Origin: Gymnopus androsaceus JB14
Taxonomy: Eukaryota; Basidiomycota; Agaricomycetes; Agaricales; Omphalotaceae
Assembly (NCBI GenBank): GCA_009733575.1
Contig: ML769488.1
Span: 1-64,000 of the forward strand
Direction of reading: 5' to 3'
Length of the DNA: 64,000 bases
A program made the translations under genes and the position numbers. The notes beneath the pieces are model-generated. The model saw only the letters and a list, made by a program, of their open reading frames with translations. It was not told the origin of the DNA and made no database searches. The first letter of the stretch is position 1, and each line of letters begins with the position of its first letter. This document shows positions 55,315-64,000 of this stretch, one piece after another.

Positions 55315-58300
55315 GGTAATAACAGGACGACGACGCCCAGCCGACTACGCTTTAAATAATCTCCCTAGGGCAGAGGGGAAGCGATTCGGAAAAAATTAAT
55401 GACTCGATGGGCACTGTACGCAAACAAATTAAAGTTAGGAACGCCTCGTGTTCGGTGAGAAACTGAAAGGCTAACAGTTACCTCCCGCTTGCGAAAGGGG
55501 TTTCCTTTCGACTTTGTTGACGATAATCGCGTGTGTTGGTCCGTTCGGGCGTCAAGTACTGGATAATAGAGGAAGCGTAGGGGAGGACTTCATCAAGATA
55601 AGCTACTTTTATAAGAGCTTTATTGGATCATAAACCCGCAACCCTACGCCGCATCATGTGACATTTTGATGGAAAAAAACTTGCCCTTTGCCCAACACCA
55701 GGGTGATGTTGAGACCTCTCTTCGGCTATGGATTCTGCTGTAGCCTGTAACACGCGGCATGATGTACGGCCAAGGTGTACTCATCGAGGTTACCGAGTCC
55801 CGACGCGCGACTCTAATACACATCTGAGTCTGACAAGACGTCGACTAGATGCGCTAGAATCGCGCTGAGGACGACAATAATAAAGTAGATCGTGGATCCG
55901 ACTCCGATTTTGGAAACCTAGTGCTCGGATTGCGGTCATAACTACCCAAGGTACGATGCATGACGAGCCCAGTCGAGGAACATATACATATTCACGTTTG
56001 GATGACGACATCGATGGCGATGATTAAGAGCTCGAGTTGAGACGAATACGACAGAACACTATGCATTGAACTGGAATTTGGATCAACTTGGAATCCAACA
56101 TTCCTGACGCATCAGGAAGGATTCAGCAGATGAGATGAGATATGTAATAACTCGACTAGTGCGCCCGATGAGAGGTTTGACGATGAATGTGCCCGGAGAA
56201 ACCCAGGAGAGACTCTGCTTGTGACAGTCTTCGTATCGGTATCGTTCGAGAGATAGAAGCAGGATGGAAGCCTGTTCGATGATTCTTGATCAGCCCTGGC
56301 ACCGAGTTTCACGCGTTGAAGACCGTTTACTGTATCAGGATAAATCGGTGGCAGTAAGTAACGCAAGACAGGTAATTTGGAATGAATGAATGCTCAACTT
56401 CGCCATTTAAACCAAGTCAGATTAGATTACGCATTCAGTAGAAAATGAACCGCGTCCGAAGTTGCCAGGTACGATTTCGCGCGCGCACGGGACCATAGCA
56501 CGCGAGCACGAATCTAGAGGCTAGAGAGAGTTGAGTACTAGCCTTGATAACTTGAAGTGTTCGACTCCGACCACTATAGTCACGGTACTCTGCAAGTAAC
56601 TTAGTAAGTACAATAAGCAAATGCCGCTAACCCCTAACCCCCCTGGCTTAGACGACCTTCTGAATAAGGAAATTAGAGAGTTCATCGATAAGTTACTTCA
56701 ACTTGCTCCACAGGGACTTTCTCCTAAATCCGCAATTAAATCTTCAAGATACTGTTTGACTGCACAAAGATCTTTTTACTTGACCCGCGGGCGTCGGTAG
56801 CGGTGTTCATCTCAAACAGCATAGAACGATCGTTTGTCCTAAAGTCTACCGTTCATCTGTAAAACCTCACGCAGGAAGGGTGCCCTCTGTATAAAACTGA
56901 ACAGCTCTGTAGCTGCTGTGGATTATGTTTGGCGCTATACAGCACTGTATAGCAACCCACAGCAATCCACAGCAACTCACAGTTCAGGTTTTGCTGATGG
57001 CCTTAGTGATAGCTAGCTTCAATCTGTTGACTTCAAAACTGCGGGGCTGCAACGTTCCTCAACGCTGAATACTGCGAACATCGGAGCCCTTTACATACGA
57101 ACTTCCGAAGTACTGGCACTGGGTATCACCGGGTGCACCTTCAAGTCGAGTCGACGCCGAATTGAGGGAAGATTGCGCGACCGTCCCACTGCAGTGACCG
57201 CCTTTCAATCACTGCCAGCTACTACTATCAGGCGAATTCAAATCCGGCGGAAACCCCAAAACCCTATGCGCATTTTCTCACTCATCGGAATCAACACAAC
57301 AGCCTGCATACATGCTGACCAAGAGTTCAAGTCAGAGTGTAGAAAAATAAATATAGGAATACTTACAAAGGGTCACTCACACTTTTTTCTCAGTCGACAA
57401 TTACTGTCTAGATGCTGATATACATTCCAAGAGATATGCAAAGGTCGGTGGAGAGTCCAGGCCTGACAGTATATCGATGCATATAGCTCATATATATTGA
57501 ACACTGGGCTGTGGCGACAGTCCGAGTCGTTATCAAGACGTACAAGATCGATCGAATGGTTATAAAACTTACGATTGTTCATCCAGAAACAGTCATGTCG
57601 TACAGCATTGTCAAGAAAAAAAGTACGTAGACGGGAAGCTGGACTTGTAGTTGATGCTCGTGGAATGTTGCTTGCGATAGGAAGAATAGAGTTTTTTGAG
57701 GTGCAAAGTAACTATTAGATCTGAGGGAAATTACCAGATTCAACGCTAGAGCATCATGCTGTGCCAGATACATGTAGTAAGAGATTACCCACCGAGATTA
57801 ACCACCGAGATTAAAAAAAGGCGTTGCTGAGGTGTGTTCTTGATGGGAACCCTTGTATTCGCCACGGTGGCCACACAAAAACATTCATAATACGAGCTAT
57901 ACAGTACAGGCGCTCACTAAATGAACGTTACTTGCTTGCCTTGGGTGCTTTAGGATGCCTTATTTAGTAAAAGAAAGACAAACAGGCGGCATGAATGGCT
58001 GCGTCGACCATGCGCACCTACTAGTATTAGTACAAGATGTGCCGGAAGATCACAACTTGGGCCAGTCAGGTGACTCGTGTTTTCGCGAGTGTGAGCCAGC
58101 GTGCACTCTGGCACAGTCAGTTGTTCGTGCCGCACTCTTTACTCCCATCCGTATATATCATCGATATCACTCCAAAGGAGGCATGCTCGAGTGGGTCATG
58201 TATGCTGCAGTCGCCTTGGTGGCCCTTGGAAGTATCATCAATCGTGCTGCTTGGCCTTGCCAAAGCCTTTAAATCCCTATGGATCGTTGTTGTATGTCTA

Positions 58301-59426
58301 GGAGACTAGTGGAGACTAATCTTGGATTGTCTAGCTTGACACGATTATTCTAGCTGCTTGAATCCAGCAGGCAGCGGACTTTACGAAGAGATTGGATCGT
58401 CACAGCGAGTTTCAGTTTTTTTCTTTGTCGAACAATTATTTGTTCTCTTCAGTTACTATCATCGAAATAAACACCAACCATACATCTATTGTGACTTCTT
58501 CATTCTTTCCAAAGCCGTACGTCTCATTATTCATCTTCTGAGTGTGTTCCATAACTGAATCTATCAACTGGTTAACCATCGCACCAGTCACTTCTGGCGC
58601 TGGGTAATTAATCTTCCAGCTCTATCCAAGTGCTTCGGACGCGGAAAAATAGCCCTGTCGCGCTCTGTAGTGACTGTCTAGAAACAACGAATGATCTTGA
58701 CCAAACTTGTCCAGTGCGGAGTGTTGTCCATATTAATCCTCTCGGTGCGTCACTTCTTCGAAACCTCTTGTCAGCAAGAGCCTGAAACAAAGCTGGCGTC
58801 GTCGAATTTGTTCCCCGATCACACATACAGCTCATAGCCTCATACTATGTACTTATTCTGCTTCATTCCCCTACTTACCTTCCGCTGATTTAATTTCAAA
58901 CAGCTACTACCAGTACTAGGGAAGTCTGTGCTGAAGCCGAATTCAGGTTGGCATATACTAGTATTCACCACCGCGCCACCTTAGTCTCGAAAGTGCTAGT
59001 ATGCGCATGAATAGCGCAATAGGTCAAATGTCGTTTAACCCATAAACAATTACATCGAACCTCGACGTTCGATTTTCCAAGACCAACACGATTGGTGAAG
59101 TTTCAGTGTTCCCAGCCCGTGTGTATCACCATTGATTTAAATCGACTCGGAGACACTGATTCCCCATCTACCTCTGCGTTTTTTCAAGTTCGTTCAACTA
59201 TGGTGACATGACCACTAATAGCATTTGCTTAATTACTACTACCAATTATGGATGTATGTATGTATGTTTCTTCCTTCCTTCCATGGCCCATGACGCCCAT
59301 AACAGTCTAATTATTAATTAAGTGAGACTCTTGTATAAATTCTTCAAGCCAGACCCTTGCTTCCCCAGGTTCGCCTTCACTGAATCACCGTACAATCTGG
59401 TTCTAGGTCTAGTTTCCGGAATTACC
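55315..59426. other. 4.1-kb region without supported genes
   Basis: Both strands carry only short frames (the longest are about 100 codons at 57955-58272 on plus), none with a domain. It contains an imperfect CCACAGCAA-type direct-repeat patch (56955-56990) and a CCACCGAGATTA duplication (57789-57813). It may be decayed transposon sequence or regulatory DNA. Confidence 0.4.
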
Positions 59427-59795
59427 ATGAAATTCACTGTGACCACTCTCGCAATCTCCCTCCTTGCTGTGTCATTGTCAGCAGTCGCTCATGATATAGG
59501 CGACCGATGCTCTTATCGTGAATCTGGTATGTCTCCTCCCCCCAGGCTTCTGTTAAACGTTACGTTTCGCATTATCTCCTTATTTTTTGATTCTTTTTGG
59601 TTCACTGTTCGTGTTTAAATTCGTGTGCTCATTATCGTGTACGTAGCGGACGTGAGCTGTGTATTCAACTCTCAGTATAATCACGGCTATGACTTCATCG
59701 TTATATGCAATGGAGAGGAATATGAGTTGTTTGTCGAGTGCGATGCTAGGCAGAGATGTGAACAAGAGAGTAGAAAGGATGCGATGTGCGTCTAG
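59427..59795 (+). CDS. Small secreted Cys-rich protein, 82 aa
   Basis: Exon 1 is 59427-59526 and exon 2 is 59647-59795, joined by a 120-bp intron (GTATGT to CGTAG). The protein starts MKFTVTTLAISLLAVSLSAV, a strong signal peptide. The mature chain of about 61 residues has six Cys (DRCSY, VSCVF, VICNG, VECDA, QRCEQ, AMCV), with the last one penultimate. This size, single intron and even Cys number are typical of fungal small secreted proteins, including effector-like and hydrophobin-unrelated peptides. No named family is recognised and no toxicity is implied. An isolated gene, with ~4 kb of empty DNA upstream. Confidence 0.7.
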
Positions 59796-61526
59796 TAAGG
59801 TAAGTCATGACTCAAAGTCTTGTTTCTTGTACGGTGCTCATTTATTGCTCAGGTATGAGTCTACAACAGCAAGGTTGAAGGAAGAAAGAGAGTCGAAAGC
59901 CTCTTCCACTCATGATTAATACATACCTAAACTAACTATATTTCTGATTGTAATGCGACAGTAAATTCTTTGATCGTATCAGTGAGGTTGAGATTGACAA
60001 GTGTTTTCTGCTCGATGTTGAGCCAATAGCATTAATCTATGCCTTCGAATTGTTAAAGGTGATAATGGCACAGTTGCCATCGGAATGGATATTGTCACGA
60101 CCAAGGGCAAGATTATTTTGAGACAAAGATGCGTCGTGTTCAAAATGCCATGACACAAACGGAGTATATACTCCGTTGAGGCCTAATAAATCGAGGCCGA
60201 AATTAGTTGTGAAAAACACTATGCAAAGAATAAGAATTTACGCCGCAGATATCACCCAAAAACAGATTCCTCGTGTGCGCTTTCGGTGCCTTTGTTTGGC
60301 CTTGCGTTCTAAGGTCTTGATCAACGAAAGAGATTGTGGAGGTACTAGGTCTGAATTAATCAATTCGGCCAGTTCTCATTAACAGTCAGTACAAGTAGCG
60401 TGAGTACGATTCGCTACCGATGGCTTGTTTTATTTTGAGGACTATTCAGATTTCTGCATAGATTTTAGCAACGACTCAGAGCAGGAAGTAATTCTGAGGA
60501 TTTCGCAGACTTGCGTCGTTGTTGGGCTTTGAGGAGATAGATATGAGAGCTAGGAACGATTCGGCTGTTCATAAATTACTCAACCAAGTGCTTGAAGTAG
60601 GTGATATCTTGGGCCGGAAGTAGCCTATTACCGTAAAAAGAGGGATTCTGAGGGAAAGAAGACGAGGCGGATAAAGGATTCACGATTCGCAGGACGGTAA
60701 AAGAAAGAAATAAAAATCGTCTTGAACAACCGAACTGAGCTCGAGATTCTCGAGACTGCAATATCAATGGCAGACCGAAGCTCCAAGCCGCAGTGCTTCA
60801 GCGAAAGCAAGGAGTATTTTTTATAGCGATTTCTAGCCAATATCGTGGTCTGTCGACTCTGGCATGGGGTGGATCTCTTCTTGGTGAAGGAAATTTTATT
60901 CGTTATAGTACAAGAGGGCACTGGTACCGATGAGTCGTTACTTTACACGATGTCAGGATATTGAGGAGGGTTGATAAGAAGAGCAATCTTTAAGAGAAAT
61001 TCATTAGCACTGCAGCAGCGAGAAGTAGACAAAAACGCACCGATACCGGAAATATAACTCGTTCTTATCTCTTGTATGATGTATGTCGATAAGATAAAGG
61101 GATACGTGGAAGAGGCTACGAGTACGAGAGCCGCCACTGTCGTCGTCGAGTGGCGAAGATTGACCTATGTTCGTTCTTTTCTTCTTTGTCGTCAAATGAC
61201 CTGGGCCCGCATATTCGTGAGTTGCATTCTTCAAAGCGAGCAGTTTGCCACAATTAATAATTCGATTCTTACCGATAAGAGCACCAATAACTTTTCATTT
61301 CATTTCTTCAGCATTTTGCTCATTTTCTTGTGTAGTTGGCTAGATAATAAGACGAGCTCGTTGTGGCCACTCAAAATGAGACTGAATCGACTCATGAGTC
61401 ATGGAGGTTGCTAAATAAGGAGCAAGCATATCACGTGATTTTTCCAAAATCGCGTCGCGTCGGTTAGTCAGCATCCAGCACAAAACTGCGCGAACGCGTG
61501 CCTTTTCCTCTTTGTTTTGGACCACG
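59796..61526. other. Intergenic region, no gene supported
   Basis: About 1.7 kb. Short frames on both strands lack domains. An ACGGAGTATATACTCCGT palindrome is present at 60159-60176. The promoter of the SNF2 gene should lie at its right end. Confidence 0.45.
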
Positions 61527-64000
61527 ATGAATCCTCCCCTCAGACTAGCCCGAACTCAGCTCGGTCTTCCACAAAAATCTGTACGTTGCTTCTCATACAA
61601 CAAGTGTGCCACTCACTAATTGTCGCGCTTCTTTTTGCCTTTTTCTCTCTCTTTTTTTCAACGCTGTAGCTCGTTATTGTGCCAACAGAATATCTCAACG
61701 AACTCAAGGAGCATCTGGCGATTTATCCACGCGATACAAAGGTAAATTTGGCTTTCGACGCGCTGAATGCTGCTAACCCCCTATATCTCTTGTAGTTTAC
61801 AATAGCGCCACAACCCAGGCGAGGATGTGCGTATCCATTCGATCAGTTTTTTCTTACTCCTGAATCGATATCGATATATAGTCGGAAATTTGACCTGCCT
61901 CGAACAAGGCTGTGATGATGAAGAAATGGAGTTGACACGAAACCGGTCGCTTTCAGACGGTGGCAAGAAGATTGGAATCGGCTCTTTGTCTGCTTACAGG
62001 GTGTGTATCTTCCTTTTTTTCGTCAGATATGGTCTATTCTGACTGGACTCTAGGCCCATATCGCCCTCCATCCTACTCATGCGCGAAACCGCGATGCTCG
62101 TGTTCAGGCAGAAAGCGGTGGCGCAGAATCTTCCTCGGTAAGCTTTACCTATTTAAGTATTTGTAAGATTATTCAAGTCGTGCAGTCATCGTCGTTGAAG
62201 AAGGAACCTTCGGTAGTCGACATGACCACAACTCGAGATGCCGATTCTGATCTTCCATCTTCTCCTGTCGTCCAACGTACTCTTACCTCCCGGCTTTCAC
62301 AACGCGGTCGAGATATCAAGACCGAGCCAGGTATCATCGAAATCTCCGACTCTCCTACCAGTTCTCCTCTCAATCAGGGCTCTTCGTCTTTTAGGCGTAA
62401 ACGCACTCCGAGTTTCGACTCGGAAGCTATAGAGATTTCGGACTCGTCGCCCTCAGCCCCGAAGAAGGTCAAGACTACTTCGAGCCCAGTCAGGTCGCGT
62501 CCTTCTTTCAAGCGTTTCGGAGCTAGTTCGTCTATGCTCAAGACGCCTACTCGCGTCAAAGCAGAGTTGACACCTAAAGGTCCCTTGACGGTCAGCACCA
62601 ACACAGTCGCTCCTCCATCCTCGACTACGGTTGCGCCTGATGCTCCTCCTGTGGACGTTACCGATGTGCGCGGTCAAATCGACAATGTGCAGAAGGACAT
62701 TTCTCGCAAGCAGAATCTATTAGATGGACTCCTTCGTAAAAAGAGACCCTCTAATAGTGACCTGACCCGCATCCAGCACTACAAGGATGACCTAGCGACC
62801 CTTCGATTCCTGAAGAACGAACTGAACGCTTCGTTGCCGGCGATGTCTCCAGTGAAGAGGACCTCTTCGATGGTGAAGATTGAGCCTGATAATCATCAAG
62901 CCGTGGCTGGGCCTAGCAGGCTTCCGTGGTACGCTTCTGCTGGAACTTCGAATGTGAAACCTGAGCCCGTCGAACCCGACTTTGCTTCGAACGTGGTTAC
63001 GAAATCGGAGCCTGTTCCTACATCGCTCACTATTCAGGCTGCTGTGAAGCCTGAACCTGTCCCTGCCCAGCTCCCTGTTGCATCTGTCGTCAAACCTGAG
63101 CTCATCGCCGGCAAGCTTCCTGCTCCTCCAGCAGTCGCTGGGCCTAGCAAGCACGAGAATCTCACCGGTCTCGGTCACATCCTTCACAATCCTTTCCTCA
63201 ACGAGGAGGACGACGACCTAGACCCGGATGGCGACGTTAGGATGGGTTATGAAACCGCGGGTGCCAACGCTATTGCTCAGCAATTCGCAGGTGCTGAGAT
63301 TCCGTACCTCGCGCCCATTTTGCAGGGCGAAGATGAACGAGACGACCAAGGTAACTTTTTCGGAAGGGCAGGGACCGCTTCCAAGGACCTGTTGCGAAGG
63401 CTGATGAGTACGTATTTTCTCTGCTGCCCCATTTCATTCAACCAATTGTGATTCTACATAGTATTGAAAAGTTTTTGATCGAAGCTGGAAACGCCGAGAC
63501 GTTTGATCACAACGCGACTGTCGATGAAGCTCTCAAGAAGCTCGGGCTTCCTTCCTTGTACACTCCGTTGCCGGGAATGGAGGTCGCGCTGATGGCTCAT
63601 CAAGCCATCGGTGTTGCATGGATGGTCGAGAAGGAGAAGGGATCGCATAAAGGTGGATGCTTGGCCGACGATATGGGTCTTGGCAAGGTTTGTATTTTCC
63701 TCTCTTATATCTTTCGACTTTGCTTTGCTTACAGTGACTGTTTCTGTTACCCATCTCTAGACGGTTCAGATGTGAGCTTGCTTTTCGATCTCTTTTTCGC
63801 GCCGAAACTCACGATGATATTTGCTTTTAGGATCGCCTTGATGCATGAAGAACAAATCCGAAGACAAGAAGTGCAAGACGACTCTGATCCTCGCTCCGAC
63901 GGCTCTCCTCGACCAGTGGAAGGTTTGTTTGTCTTTGATATTTGTGACTCAGATTACATCGCTAACATTGGAATGTAGATGGAGGTGGAGCTCAAGACCA
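61527..64000 (+). CDS. SNF2-family ATPase, Uls1/Ris1-like, partial (runs off window)
   Basis: ATG 61527 and a series of short exons (introns at ~61580-61670, 61741-61796, 61834-61881, 62000-62053 and 62138-62183) lead to a long N-terminal exon ending near 63405. That region holds two SUMO-interacting motif candidates, IIEISDSPTSS and AIEISDSSPSA, and many psi-K-x-E SUMO acceptor consensus sites (IKTE, VKAE, VKIE, several VKPE). The ATPase begins with LMAHQAIGVAWMVEKEK, the Q-motif region, then CLADDMGLGK/TVQM, the Walker A motif split by an intron, and TTLILAPTALLDQWK (motif Ia). The rest is outside the window. Uls1/Ris1 relatives are SUMO-targeted DNA translocases acting in chromatin and genome stability. 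RAD16-like or HLTF-like proteins are alternatives because the RING domain cannot be seen. Confidence 0.8.

Noticed and set aside
56629..56643. Telomere-like CTAACCCCTAACCCCC
   Set aside because: Only two units, imperfect, inside ordinary sequence; not a telomere or a convincing interstitial one.
57955..58272. 105-codon plus-strand frame in the gene-poor region
   Set aside because: Several overlapping frames are open over the same bases and none shows a domain or splice context.

Overview
The window is nuclear DNA from a basidiomycete fungus, most likely an agaricomycete (mushroom-forming) species. Genes carry many short GT-AG introns of about 50-60 bp. F-box proteins, a DUF6534-type membrane protein, a basidiomycete FAD monooxygenase and a KDZ transposon with TET/JBP cargo all point the same way. 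Assignments come from reading translations and from memory of protein families; no database was searched.

The left half is dominated by mobile DNA inserted into genes. From 1 to 2030 lies one copy (A) of an unnamed gene family, broken by a ~1.05 kb insertion that contains a MITE-like element. A hAT-like non-autonomous element with 8-bp target duplications occupies 2267-3426. An intact F-box gene follows at 5528-7180. A multi-exon NRPS-like adenylate-forming reductase on the minus strand (7819-16894) is interrupted by a truncated Ty3/gypsy element without LTRs, flanked by perfect 233-bp copies of host exon/intron sequence.

The main find is a complete, boundary-defined 10,976-bp KDZ (Kyakuja-Dileera-Zisupton) DNA transposon at 19192-30167. 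It has perfect 125-bp terminal inverted repeats and an 8-bp AGCGAATT target duplication, and it sits inside an exon of copy B of the same gene family as copy A. It carries a KDZ transposase, a TET/JBP-type 2-oxoglutarate/iron dioxygenase, a protein with an RNase H1 N-terminal-like domain, a small basic protein and a Lys-rich cargo protein. Six in-frame stops were found in its genes, and all six are TGA, as expected from CGA-to-TGA change at CpG. The dioxygenase keeps its iron ligands but has Cys where the family has the 2-oxoglutarate-binding Arg. Copy A is interrupted at the same AGCGAATT octamer by a different element.

The right half holds host genes: an MFS transporter (31926-34063), an FAD-dependent monooxygenase (35344-37686), a DUF6534-like membrane protein (37961-39991), a damaged F-box gene (40395-41952), an O-methyltransferase-like gene (45905-46730) whose start lies 45 bp from a foldback element (44366-45859), secreted proteins (47672-50215), a large Ser-rich protein (51747-55314), an 82-aa secreted Cys-rich protein (59427-59795), and the N-terminal part of a Uls1-like SNF2 ATPase with SUMO-interacting motifs (61527 to the window end). 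The reductase, MFS transporter, monooxygenase and methyltransferase could be a secondary-metabolite cluster spread apart by transposons; this is inference only.
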